Source: Triparma columacea
Lineage: Eukaryota > Sar > Bolidophyceae > Parmales > Triparmaceae
Reading direction: 5' to 3'
Assembly (NCBI GenBank): GCA_030267965.1
Contig: BRYA01000507.1
Span: 7,549-34,080, forward strand
DNA: 26,532 bases
The notes under the pieces were generated by a model. It ran no database searches and was not told where the DNA came from. It saw only the letters and a list, made by a program, of their open reading frames with translations. Numbering within the stretch: the stretch's first letter is position 1; each line of letters opens with the position of its first letter. A program made the translations under genes and the position numbers. Positions 1 through 8,568 of the stretch are shown here, piece after piece.

Positions 1-2
1 AC

Positions 3-659
3 CAAGACGATGATCCCAGCCCATTCCTCTCCGACGTTGACTCCTCCTCCGTCCCTCCATCCCCCCCCCCCCCCCGACCCCCCGCCGTCAACAAGAAGGC
101 GTCCGTCCAGTACATGATAACCAACAAGATGCGGGCTGTCCTTACTTCTGAGCTCGGTTACACCCACGAGGAGGTGTCCAAGATGAAGCCGGACGTCGCC
201 GCTGTTGTCATCCAAAGGAAGCTAGTCAGACCTTCCGGGGGGATGCCCAAGCAATGGTATAGGGACGATGTAGGAGGGGAGGGGATTAGGGGGGGGAAGG
301 GGATGGTAAAGAAAGTGTTCCAACCAGTTCGATCGCTCTTAAAGTCGACGAGCAAGTTTGCGCCCTACGTGGTCGTCGCCGTCCTCGCCCGCGAAGGCAC
401 TCGCCGTACGAAGTCCAACGCCCTTTCCTCGATCTCCTCCCGCGCCCGCAAGGCGATCTCATCTTCCTCCAAGGTAGCCACCCCCGTAATCCAGGCCGCC
501 GTCGACGCAACCCCGGCTGAGCTTGACGAGGCGCTCGATACGACGTCAACGCACATCAAGAAGGGACTGGTCGACCACTCTCTGGACGACACCTGGTTGG
601 ACAAACTCATCAGCGCCCTGCTGGTCAGGCTCAGCGAGGTCTTCGGCAGCAAGTATTAG
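3..659 (+). CDS. Unrecognised protein, 3' part only
   Basis: The frame is open from the first bases of the window to TAA at 657-659, so the gene begins upstream; the ATG at 114 is internal. The first 20 visible residues are acidic and Ser-rich, followed by a Pro run encoded by a long C tract (61-75), which looks like a linker. After it comes a compact stretch around the 114 ATG with LGYTHEEVSKMKPDVAAVVI and a Pro-Ser-Gly-Gly-Met-Pro turn followed by Trp-Tyr, which reads like a conserved folded module. The C-terminal half is Ser/Ala/Lys rich and may be helical. I see no membrane segment or catalytic motif and do not recognise the family. It ends 174 bp before the convergent stop of the MLO-like gene. 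Confidence is in the coding status, not in a function. Confidence 0.75.
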   Translation, partial: QDDDPSPFLSDVDSSSVPPSPPPPRPPAVNKKASVQYMITNKMRAVLTSELGYTHEEVSKMKPDVAAVVIQRKLVRPSGGMPKQWYRDDVGGEGIRGGKGMVKKVFQPVRSLLKSTSKFAPYVVVAVLAREGTRRTKSNALSSISSRARKAISSSSKVATPVIQAAVDATPAELDEALDTTSTHIKKGLVDHSLDDTWLDKLISALLVRLSEVFGSKY

Positions 660-833
660 TTTGTGTGAGGTAAATACGAGAAATAGTATTTTCAATGTAA
701 AAACGGTAGCTATTTTACTTAAGAAACTAGGAGAATTAAGCAAGCGCAAGACGGGCAATTGTTGGGAGGGAATACGAAAATAAGCCAGAAGCGAATGCAA
801 AACGTTTGGTTTGAATTTCAAAAGGTGACTTGC

Positions 834-2477
834 TCAATGACGATCGGATTCAGCGAAGCTATCCGTCCCCCCTCTCCCCCCGGCTCCAATCGCGTCGTCA
901 AGCGCTAAGCTTCCCACATACCTAATCGCCGCATAGTGCGGCAACAGTTTGTATCCGAATCCGAAGAGAACGATCACTGGGTAAATGACAAAGAATAACC
1001 AAGCCAGGTCGTTGGCGAAGCGGAGCGTCAGGATGAAGGAAGACGCATAGAATGAGAAGAATAGCACTTGAGACTGATACACTCGCAGCATAAGATCTGG
1101 CGCCTGCGACGAGAAAGAGCGAATTGCGAGAAGGGTTAAGATCGTGGACAAGAGACATCCCAAACGAGAGCTTGTCGCTCCGCTCCGCTCCTCGCCCCGC
1201 CTCACCTTCATGAACCACAAGGCCTGGTACGGATCTTCCCATATTCTTTTCCCCGAGCATCTTCTGAAAGGGTCGAAAGTGGTGTCAGACTTCGGCCTCT
1301 TCCTCTTCTTGTTGTTGCCTCCTACCAGCCCCTCCCTCATATCAGACGACATATCATTCATCCCTAACCCCTCAACTCCCCCATCCACCTCTCTCGAAGA
1401 AGTCGTCTCCACCTTGAGGTCGCTCAAATTTCCCAGCCTTCCCAGAAAGTCTTCGTTGTTTATTCTCATGTATACGATCCTTCCAACGACCAAGAATAAG
1501 AACCCAAATATGTTCAAGAAGTCAACGACGAAGTTGTTCTCCGTGACCTTCTTCTGAGGCGGGAACCACATGCGATGCAGCTGCGTGTTGAAATCGAGGG
1601 AGTTTTCGTCATCTTTTGAGTTCGGCGACGTGTACATGAGAATGCAGAAGATACCCGTGAGGACAGAGAGCGTTATTATCAAGGAGGACCAAACACGCCA
1701 TCCGACGTGAATCATTTTGGTAAACAGATGCGTCGTGGCTGATGAAAGGTACTCTGAGTATGAGAACCCACTGAAGCTGAGGTCGACCGGCGGTAAAGTG
1801 TCAAAGTCATCCCTGTTTAGTATGGAATTAATGAAGACGTTCTTCATCCTGTAGAAGTGGTACTTCTCCCAATCCAGCCTCCCCAAACCCAAGAATCCAA
1901 GGCACGAGGAGTTGGCCGCTGAGGCGGAGAGTAGATCAACCTCCATGGCCTTTTCGTACGGGCGAGAGAGAGAGTTCTCGAATTCCCTGAGGTGCCGTAA
2001 GTGTCGGACACATGTTACGCCAACACACGTGAGGAAGAGGTAGTAGACTATCATGGAAAAAAAGAGGAGGAGGTGCACAAATTCAACCAGCTCCGCTATA
2101 TGCTCCATCTCCTCGCTACCGTCGTTCACAAAAGCCTGCTCGAACATGAAGAGAAGGAAGGATATGATACCAAGGACCATCAGCTCCTTCTCTATCGCGT
2201 GGAGAACTGAGGACCAAAAGTAGGATCTTTTTACCTTGGCTTCTAGGTGGTTGAAGAGTTCTTCCACCACCAGGCACAGCAGTAACATGCCGATTATGAT
2301 GAGCAACACAATCACCATGGTTGCCCGAAGATCTAAGCACGCGAACAGAGCGAAGAAATCACCCTGCCCATCTGCCAAACAATCTTTCCCGTGGGAGGAT
2401 CCCTCAGAATCTTCATCATCATCGCCGCTCAAGGAGCGACGAGGAATAAGAGATAAGAGAGGTGCGGAGAAGTCCAT
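834..2477 (-). CDS. MLO-like multi-pass membrane protein
   Basis: Single-exon gene of 547 codons. The open frame reaches further upstream (2522) but only with TTG; the first ATG is at 2477, giving MDFSAPLLSL. After an acidic cytoplasm-like N-terminus there are about eight hydrophobic segments: near residues 53-72, 98-117 and 133-157, one in the middle after FSYSEYLSSATTHLFTKM, another before VGRIVYMRIN, and three near the C-terminus. The stretch SSVLHAIEKELMVLGIISFL (about residues 89-108) resembles the MLO signature (…ALEKIKAELMLLGFISLLL). The later FSYSEY…VW…SLIITLS block resembles the MLO segment FDFHKYI…LW…. Plant MLO proteins are plasma-membrane calcium-linked proteins. No calmodulin-binding tail was identified. 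Family assignment rests on motif resemblance only, so another multi-pass family is possible. The gene diverges from the mitochondrial-type gene at 2663 over 185 bp. Confidence 0.7.
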   Translation of the reverse strand: MDFSAPLLSLIPRRSLSGDDDEDSEGSSHGKDCLADGQGDFFALFACLDLRATMVIVLLIIIGMLLLCLVVEELFNHLEAKVKRSYFWSSVLHAIEKELMVLGIISFLLFMFEQAFVNDGSEEMEHIAELVEFVHLLLFFSMIVYYLFLTCVGVTCVRHLRHLREFENSLSRPYEKAMEVDLLSASAANSSCLGFLGLGRLDWEKYHFYRMKNVFINSILNRDDFDTLPPVDLSFSGFSYSEYLSSATTHLFTKMIHVGWRVWSSLIITLSVLTGIFCILMYTSPNSKDDENSLDFNTQLHRMWFPPQKKVTENNFVVDFLNIFGFLFLVVGRIVYMRINNEDFLGRLGNLSDLKVETTSSREVDGGVEGLGMNDMSSDMREGLVGGNNKKRKRPKSDTTFDPFRRCSGKRIWEDPYQALWFMKVRRGEERSGATSSRLGCLLSTILTLLAIRSFSSQAPDLMLRVYQSQVLFFSFYASSFILTLRFANDLAWLFFVIYPVIVLFGFGYKLLPHYAAIRYVGSLALDDAIGAGGRGGTDSFAESDRH

Positions 2478-2662
2478 TAGTCGTCTATTAAGACGTCGGG
2501 GGTCGCGTCGTGGGATCAACAAGCTACCTCAAATCAACTGAACAAGGAAGACGGGAAGAAAAATAATACGACTCAATTTTGGACAAAATATAATCCTCAA
2601 ATAAGGCTCTAACGCTTGTTTTCGACATTCGCACTCTCCTTTTGATAATTTAACAGCCAAAA

Positions 2663-3474
2663 ATGCTACGTCTTTCCACCTCAACAGCATCAAGGCTTCA
2701 AAAACAAACGCTGAGGTCACCTCTGACTGGCGTGCTCTCCCAACTTAATTCTCCTCCTCGTTCTCGTCCCGCCCTCACATCCTCACGCGCCTTTTCTTCC
2801 GACGCTCCTTCTACCGTACCTTCAAAGACTTATGTCCATCCACTAACCCAGATAGTTTTGACCCGTCTTCAAGATAATCATCACAAATTTTTGAAGGCGC
2901 ACAAACTAAGCAACGATCCAACATTTAAGACTGACGGGACTGTCAGATTGAAGGGTACTAACACGACTATAACAACGAGCTTTGATAATGAAGACAAAAT
3001 GTAAGTTGCTGTAGGGGAGAAGGAAAGCATGGAGAGGCGGGGAGGCAGGGAGAGGCATGGGAGGCAGGGAGGGGCGTGGGAGGCAGGGAGAGGCCCGGAG
3101 AGAAAGCCCTGGAGAGAAAGCCCTGGAGAGAGAGAGAGAAAGCCCTGGAGAGAGAAAGCCCTGGAGAGAGAGCCCTTCAAAGTTAAAGCAATGTCTCCCC
3201 CGTCAAAGCAATGTCTCCCCCTACAATTCTCATTCTCTGACCCCCTCCCCCCCCCCCCCCTAACCCCCCAACCCCACACAGACACTACCTAAACGCCCAG
3301 CACAAGGACCGCGTCGGTCGGTTTGTCCTCCAAGAGAACATGAAGCCTGCTTGGCATTCAACTAAAATGTCACCCAAGGAGAGAATAGAAAAGGCCGTTA
3401 CTGACATGGTCATGATGATCGAGGACGGCAGCTTCGGGCAGCCGAAAAAGCCAGGCGATGCCGACATCCAGTAG
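2663..3474 (+). CDS. Small mitochondrial-type protein, 2 exons, function unknown
   Basis: Exons 2663-3000 and 3282-3474 give 176 residues. The intron (3001-3281) begins GTAAGT and ends CACACAG. Splicing preserves the frame (AT + A gives Ile, then HYLNAQHKDRVGRFVLQENM). The N-terminus (MLRLSTSTASRLQKQTLRSP … SRAFSSDA) is Arg/Ser-rich, lacks acids and ends in an Arg-Ala-Phe-Ser-Ser pattern, which is typical of a mitochondrial presequence. The mature part contains a short Thr/Asn-rich stretch, a conserved-looking HPLTQIVLTRLQDNHHKFL helix, and a tail MKPAWHSTKMSPKERIEKAV. I do not recognise the family. The last 50 bases of the coding exon and the following 3' flank are tandemly duplicated downstream (see repeat at 3425-3641), but the stop codon at 3472-3474 lies in the first copy. 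Confidence 0.8.
3001..3281 (+). repeat. Intron with purine-rich minisatellite and C tract
   Basis: Intron of the mitochondrial-type gene. Positions about 3028-3177 are built of short purine units: several copies of GGGAGGCAGGGAGAGGC-like and then GGAGAGAAAGCCCT-like sequence. Next, AAAGCAATGTCTCCCCC occurs twice in tandem (about 3184-3220), and a 20-base C-rich tract lies at 3241-3260 just before the 3' splice site. Open frames in this stretch are by-products of the repeats. Confidence 0.75.
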
Positions 3475-3641
3475 ACTAACATCCAGTAGACATTTTTTAG
3501 CAAAGGCAATCTGCATCTTTTTTACTTTCTATATCCCTCTCGGACGGGAGCTTCGGGCAGCCTAAAAAGCCAGGCGATGCCGACATCCAGTAGAAAGTTT
3601 TTTAGCAAAGGCAATCTGCATTTTTTACTTTCTATAACCCT
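3425..3641 (+). repeat. Tandem duplication of a gene 3' end
   Basis: Copy 1 is 3425-3538 and copy 2 is 3544-3641. Both contain the run from ACGG(C/G)AGCTTCGGGCAGCC through GACATCCAGTAGA, then TTTTTTAGCAAAGGCAATCTGCA and ACTTTCTATA(T/A)CCCT. Copy 1 has an extra 15-base internal repeat (CTAACATCCAGTAGA) after the stop codon. The first part of copy 1 is coding (…DGSFGQPKKPGDADIQ stop); copy 2 lies between the convergent genes and ends just before the stop of the minus-strand gene at 3652. High identity suggests a recent event. Confidence 0.9.
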
Positions 3642-3651
3642 TTCCCTCCGC

Positions 3652-5451
3652 CTATTCCTTCTCCTCCTCCTTGTCCTCCCTCTCGTACCATTTCTTGAGC
3701 ATGAATATCTCCTCGTTCCCCACCTCGACCCCCTCCTCCATAAGTCTCTCCTTGAGTTTCCCCTCGTTAACCTCCCCCTTCCCAGTCTCGTCAATCTCCA
3801 CCAGCAGGTCCCTGAACCTGATCCCCTTCTCCCTAAGCTCCTTGATTATCCTCCACTCAACCCTCCACCCCTCGTCGACGTCTGCCGCCTCGAACCAGTT
3901 CTTCCTCTCGAATTCTCCCTCCTTCAGTAACGGGTCCTCCATCTCTTCTCCGCTTTCCTCCAACAGTTCCTCAAAGTCCTGTTTCTCATAGTCGCTCCCG
4001 ATCCACCCCTCCATATCGACTTCCTTGTAGTCGTGCCCCAGCTTAAGCTTGTCGAAAGTTTCCCCCAGTTCCGCCGTCATTCCCCCGTCGTCGCTAATGA
4101 AAGCCTCCGCCCTATCCTCGTCCGTCTTTGACTCCATTCCTGCCCTCTTGACCTTACCGCATACCTCCCAGACCCCGTTCTCCCACATGCGGCAGGCGGC
4201 CTCGATCGCTTGACCTCTGTAAAGGTTGTCCTGGTAAACCTTCTGCCTTTCAAAGTGTAGTTCCCTCTCCCCCTTCGCAGGGAAGCCCTCCTCCCTCAAA
4301 GCCTCCTCGACCTCCTCCTTCTCCATTAGCTTGGCCTTGTGGAATATGCTGTACCCCTCGCTGTGTGAGTCCTCCACCCTCTCCTTCAGTGTCGGTTCGT
4401 GGATAATCTCCGTCTCTGTTTCGTCCGTCTCGTCAACCTCAACCTCTACAGGTTCCATTCCCAGGACGTCCCTAACGGCTGTCATGACGACGTCCTCCTC
4501 CTTGACTCCCCTGATCTTCGGTACGATCCCCCCGAATAGGTGGTTCCTAGTGAAGGCTTTAAACTCCTCCCTCTCCCCCTCCTCCAACCCCTCCCACCCC
4601 CCCGCGACTTCGACCATGCCTCGGAACTTTAGGATCACGTCACCGACCTCCTTGTTCGTCATCCCGCTGTCCCTCTTAGGCCTAGGCTTTGTCTCCGGTA
4701 GCAGTTCCTCCCTGGTGGACTTAATTAAAGCCTCCAGTCTCCTGTCGTCGAAATCCCTGACCCCCCCGCGACGGGTTATCATGTCGTTGTACTGGTAGAC
4801 GTCGAAGTCGAGCATCTGTAGTGCCAGGAACTTGTCCAGGCTGAACTTCGCCCCCGGCACCCAGCTATCGTAGGGGGTAGCCTGGAGCCTACTCTTCCAA
4901 AGTTCAAACTCCCCCTGGACGTCCTCACCATCTAGGGCCTTGTTGTCGAAGAGGTTGGACCTGAGGTCGGGGTCGAGGACCTGGGAGGCGTTGGAGGAGA
5001 CGCGGAGGTACTCCTTGTCGAGCTCGGACTCTACGGAGGTTAGGACGGAATCCGCGGTGCCTGAACCGTCGTTCACACGGGACCAGGCCGAGGCAAAACG
5101 GTAGGCTGGGGCGGTGGGAGGAGGTGCGAAGCGGTGGGAGGGTTGGTTTAGTAGTAGTAGTAGTAGTAGGATGTGTAGTAGTAGGACGTGTAGTAGTAGG
5201 ACGTGTAGTAGTAGGACATGTAATCAGGTTTGTCTTGGCTGGCTTTTAATGTCGTCTCTTCAGGACGGTTAGTCACCTATGCGGCGTCGTCCCTATGTGG
5301 CGTCGTCCTATGTGGCGTCGTCCTATGTGGCGTCGTCCTATGTGGCGTCGTCGTCCCCTTGTCAGTCTCTCATGTTGTTCCACATCTCACCTATTCCCAT
5401 GTCCACCTCTGCTTCTCTTAAATCAACAATTCTGTCCTTCCCGTTGGACAT
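3652..5451 (-). CDS. Large acidic protein with degenerate EF-hand-like C-terminus
   Basis: Main exon 3652-5105 and a proposed first exon 5391-5451, minus strand. The long frame has no ATG near its 5' end (a GTG at 5076 only). A good acceptor (CCACCGCCCCAG at 5106) and a donor ATAG/GTGAGA at 5390 join in phase, giving an N-terminus MSNGKDRIVDLREAEVDMGI followed by AYRFASAWSRVNDGSG; total about 505 residues. The protein is highly charged (Glu, Lys, Asp), with no signal peptide or membrane span. Near the C-terminus, IRFRDLLVEIDETGKGEVNE followed by a Lys/Leu-rich helix looks like an EF-hand whose position-12 acid is replaced by Lys. I cannot assign a function. The frame is open upstream of the proposed ATG to about 5590, so more 5' exons are possible (see 5456-5979). 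Confidence 0.75.
5149..5222. repeat. TAG-triplet 15-bp minisatellite
   Basis: A run of TAG triplets followed by about three imperfect copies of GTAGTAGTAGGACGT. It lies in the proposed first intron of the minus-strand gene at 3652-5451. It is open in the gene's own frame (Leu-Leu-Leu-His-Val repeats), which extends the raw open frame to a stop at about 5222 without supplying an ATG. Confidence 0.85.
5279..5355. repeat. 15-bp minisatellite, about 5 copies
   Basis: Near-perfect repeats of TATGTGGCGTCGTCC, a second, unrelated 15-bp tandem repeat within the same 285-nt proposed intron as the TAG repeat. A multiple-of-three period makes it look coding (Tyr-Val-Ala-Ser-Ser or Leu-Cys-Gly-Val-Val) on the plus strand, but no exon structure supports that. 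Confidence 0.9.
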
Positions 5452-5455
5452 CTTG

Positions 5456-5979
5456 CTAACATCACTCGCGAGGTAGCTTCTAAGTAGCTTGTCTGTCTTG
5501 AACGTTATTTTAAGTTCCTTCAATGAGGGTTGGCCCTGATGGTGCCTTGGTGGGCATTCCTGTGGTGGGTTTTTGGAACAACGAGGGGTCTATGTGTTAA
5601 AATAATGACATGTACGAGTCGACGAGATAAACATTATCCACCTCATCACAATCAATCACCAATAAGTTGACTGTAAGAGGAGATAATGGGAATGTTGTGA
5701 CCCTTCCGTCCCGTGGCTCATCAACCTTTGTTGTCCAAATAATCCCTTTGCAGCAGCACTACTTACTGATATAGCCTTAAAGAAGGATGGCTCAAGGTCA
5801 GTCTCGGCGTTTAGGCGTTGTTGCCAGCGCTCTAATACCTTTGGGTGTCTTTTAAGTATTCTCCTCATTCTTTGTCTCAAAGGCGCTCCTTTTGCAGAGA
5901 GGAGAGGATTGGGACCAATGCCATTTTGGAGTTTGGTCCGGTCTGTCCCGTCCTGGTGTGTGAGATTTTTTTAGGTCTT
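5456..5979 (-). other. Possible extra 5' exons or mobile-element remnant
   Basis: On the minus strand a frame open from 5979 encodes …RQRMRRILKRHPKVLERWQQ RLNAETDLEPSFFKAIS and then meets a textbook donor (ATATCA/GTAAGTAGTG, about 5766). Downstream, ACACATAG (about 5592) could serve as acceptor in phase 0. It would lead into LKELKITFKTDKLLRSYLAS DVSK just ahead of the proposed ATG at 5451, so these could be upstream exons of the acidic-protein gene. Against this, a second frame in the same place also reads like protein (KPTTGMPTKAPSGPTLIEG then stop) and no initiating ATG was found. It may equally be a decayed transposable element. Unresolved. Confidence 0.3.
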
Positions 5980-6199
5980 TACCGGTCCGTCCGGTCCCGG
6001 TCCTTACCGGTCCTTACTGGTCCCTGCTGGCGTGAATTCAGCAAAAAAGTGACCAAAAAAGGACGAAAAAATACCAAAAAAGGACTGTTCTGAGTGGTCC
6101 GCCAAGGACCAAAATAAGACCGTCTGAAAAAGAAAGGACCGGTCCTGTCCAGTCCAAAAAAAGACCAGGATCGGACCGGACCGGACCGATATTTCGGTC
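5936..6199. repeat. GGTCC/GGACC inverted-motif repeat region
   Basis: The left part (5936-6030) is dense in GGTCC and CCGGTCC words (for example ACCGGTCCGTCCGGTCCCGG). The right part (6113-6199) is dense in the complementary GGACC and GGACCGG words (for example GGATCGGACCGGACCGGACC). They are separated by A-rich sequence with AAAAAAGGAC units. Since CCGGTCC and GGACCGG are reverse complements, the two halves could pair into a long imperfect hairpin, as in a foldback/MITE-like element, although no target-site duplication was identified. Together with 5452-5935 this is the largest stretch without a confident gene before 6314. Confidence 0.7.
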
Positions 6200-6313
6200 T
6201 TTTTCCCATTTGGTCCTCTCTCTGCTTTTGGCCACTTTTTTAGAGGGGAGAAAAACCCATTTCATACCCTCTTACCACACAACACACACACTCCCATCTA
6301 GCATACATATCCC

Positions 6314-7351
6314 ATGTCTACCTCAAGGCTTGTAATCAGCCTCCTAATCCTTCTTATCCTACAAATAACCTCTTCCTTCTCGCATCATCAGTCATCCACT
6401 TCTCCTCCTTCCTTCTCAAAACCTTTCTCATGCCCTACAAAACGCTCACACCCGTTAGATATACACATAAAATTACGCAGAGGAGGATCAATACAATCAT
6501 CGCTATCATCGTACCTCCCCCTTGGTCCCATGACCTCTGGTGCCCTCGCAGGATCCGCTGGTGTTTTTGTATCCTTCCCATTTGACACGCTCAAAACTCT
6601 CAAACAGACTAGAGAAGGCACCGCAGGTCAAGGTAGCATGAGAATCCGGGATTTGATAGCCTCCGTCTACTCAGAATCCGGGATCAAGGGTTTCTACGGA
6701 GGTGTCAAGGGCATGGTTGTCGGTCAGGCTGTAATAAAGGCCGCAGCTTTCTCTGCTAACGACTACTTCCTAAATCTCATTCGGGCGTCCTCCCACGCAA
6801 CCGGTGGTGCGACTGACCTCATCCTCGCTGCCATGCTTTCAGGTCTCCTAACAAGCTTCCTAGTAACCCCAGTCGAACGGGTGAAGATAATCCTACAATC
6901 AAGCAAGGGCGAGGGCACGGAACTCCAGGTCCTCCGCAACATCCTCCGCACCCCCAACGGTCTAAGCAACCTGATGTTCCAGGGTCTCCTCCCAACTATA
7001 TTCCGCGAGGTCCCTAGCTACGGTATCTACTTTGTAACCTTCAGGGTCCTAATGGACGGTGGTCTCGGTGCTGCTCTCGGTGGTGGGGGTGGGGGAGGTG
7101 GTGCGGCGGCTCTTGTATGCGGCGCCCTATCTGGTGTCGCTTGCTGGGTCCCTGTTTACCCCGTTGACGTAGTGAAGACACAGATGCAGGCAACGGAGGG
7201 GGAGGGGGAGGGGGTTTGGGGGACGCTGAGAGGGATCGTTGAAGAGGACGGGGTTAAAGGACTGTGGGATGGACTGGGACCGAAGGTTATCAGGGCGGCC
7301 ATCAACCACGCGGTTACCTTCTGGGTGTATGAGAAGCTTACAGGCGTCTAG
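6314..7351 (+). CDS. Mitochondrial carrier family transporter, possibly plastid-targeted
   Basis: Single exon, 345 residues. Three carrier repeats are visible through their signature PX[D/E]XX[K/R]: PFDTLK (89-94), PVERVK (186-191) and PVDVVK (283-288), each in the expected spacing of about 100 residues. MCF proteins exchange metabolites across organelle inner membranes. The second-repeat ERVKIILQ and the PSYGIYFVTFRVL stretch recall the carnitine/ornithine-type subfamily, but the substrate is not determined. Unusually for the family, the first 24 residues form a strong hydrophobic signal peptide followed by Thr-Ser-Ser-Phe (19-22) and a Ser/Thr/Pro-rich segment. This resembles the bipartite signal-plus-transit leader of secondary red plastids, suggesting a plastid-envelope rather than mitochondrial location. 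An eight-Gly run lies before the third repeat. The stop is convergent with the methyltransferase gene (52 bp gap). Confidence 0.93.
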   Translation: MSTSRLVISLLILLILQITSSFSHHQSSTSPPSFSKPFSCPTKRSHPLDIHIKLRRGGSIQSSLSSYLPLGPMTSGALAGSAGVFVSFPFDTLKTLKQTREGTAGQGSMRIRDLIASVYSESGIKGFYGGVKGMVVGQAVIKAAAFSANDYFLNLIRASSHATGGATDLILAAMLSGLLTSFLVTPVERVKIILQSSKGEGTELQVLRNILRTPNGLSNLMFQGLLPTIFREVPSYGIYFVTFRVLMDGGLGAALGGGGGGGGAAALVCGALSGVACWVPVYPVDVVKTQMQATEGEGEGVWGTLRGIVEEDGVKGLWDGLGPKVIRAAINHAVTFWVYEKLTGV

Positions 7352-7403
7352 TTTTGTTGAGTTGTTTAAAATGAAATGGATGTTTCGATTATTTTTATGC
7401 CCA

Positions 7404-8568
7404 CTACCTGTAATCTGTGTGTTCCTTCCCCTTGATCCACCAGACAATGCTTGGCCCGTACCTCTCCAAAAGCGGCATCTCCAGGTCCCTCTGTTTTATG
7501 AACTCTCCCAGCGCCCTTCTCGCACCCTCCCAGTACCCGAAGTCGTCCAGTGCGATCACCCCACCAACGGGAACGCGGTCGTAGAAAGTGTTCAGGCTCA
7601 CCATGACGCTGTCGTACCAGTCGCAGTCTATGTAGAGAAGGGCGACCTGGGAGGGCTGGGGGTGGCGAGAGAACGTTGAGTTGAACCAACCCTTGTGGAT
7701 TATAGGATCCTGACCAAGAGCACGAATTCTGGAGGGGAGGAGGGGGGGCGAGAGTCAGAGGGAGGCAGCAGGGGGGGGGAATTTGTTGTCTGTCCAGGTG
7801 TGTCGAAACAGAAATCCTTGAACCTGTCATCAGCTATGCTCACAGCCCGTCCCTGCTTTCAGAATCTCTCACCTCACTCTCACAGCTTCCGCGTCCGCCT
7901 CCTTCCCCCACTTATTCTCCCCCAGCTCAACCGCGAGCTTCCCGTCTTTCTCTATCTCCGCCTCTGGCATCCCCTCCCAGCTATCGTAAAGGTACATCTT
8001 CTTAAGCTTCCCACTGTACTGTGACAGCCGAAAGGCAATGGCGGCCGCAGAATTGCCTACGTGGACCCCGGTCTCAACGTAGTCCCCTGGTACACCACCC
8101 AAGGTAATGTACCTTGCCATTTGGTCCAGCAACATGCAGCGACCTTGCGAGTGTTTGCTATCGGTGCAGACTTGCTCAGAGATGTGAGGCGAGTCTTCAT
8201 ATGGTGGGTGAGTGGATGGGGAAAGGCGGGAGGGCGGGCCAGGGCTTGTGACCAAGATCGCTCTCACCATAACCTTCTGGGTATCTTGTATCTTTCATCA
8301 CCAACGTTTCAAGCCCGAAGTTATTCCTCGTAGACAGAGTCTGCTCGGCTTCATTAACTAGCATGGCAACCACATCATCGCCTAAACCATGTGCCTCGCA
8401 GAACTTGATTGCATCCGCTTCTGCGTCATTGTGGTTTGTCCTGTACTCTGCCACGTTATTATCACCGTCGATTTCGACCCTGATAGAAATTGGGATCTTC
8501 AGCGATGACGTGAGTATCTGGCAAAGGGTGCAGTAGAGGACGAAAATGTCAACGAAATTGGTCTTCAT
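7404..8568 (-). CDS. TylF-type SAM-dependent O-methyltransferase, 3 exons
   Basis: Exons 8268-8568, 7873-8194 and 7404-7728, all with GTGAGA donors and matching phases, give 315 residues. The first ~25 residues are a hydrophobic signal-like leader, then a module ending FCEAHGLGDDVV. The methyltransferase domain starts near residue 115: GDYVETGVHVGNSAAAIAFR (137-156) is the SAM-binding loop of the macrocin O-methyltransferase (TylF/MycF) family, followed by YDSWEGMPEAE. ALGQDPIIHKGWFNST, LLYIDCDWYDS (Asp242) and GGVIALDDFG (Asp269, Asp270) match the family's acidic metal-site positions. The C-terminal WWIKGKEHTDYR is also typical. Bacterial relatives methylate sugar hydroxyls; eukaryotic ones often act on secreted or unknown substrates. 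Substrate is not known. It shares a 211-bp divergent promoter region with the dioxygenase gene. Confidence 0.93.

Noticed and set aside
61..83. Long C tract as an assembly gap or frameshift
   Set aside because: The frame is open on both sides through the tract and reads as a Pro-rich linker, so no break needs to be assumed, although the exact C count may be unreliable.
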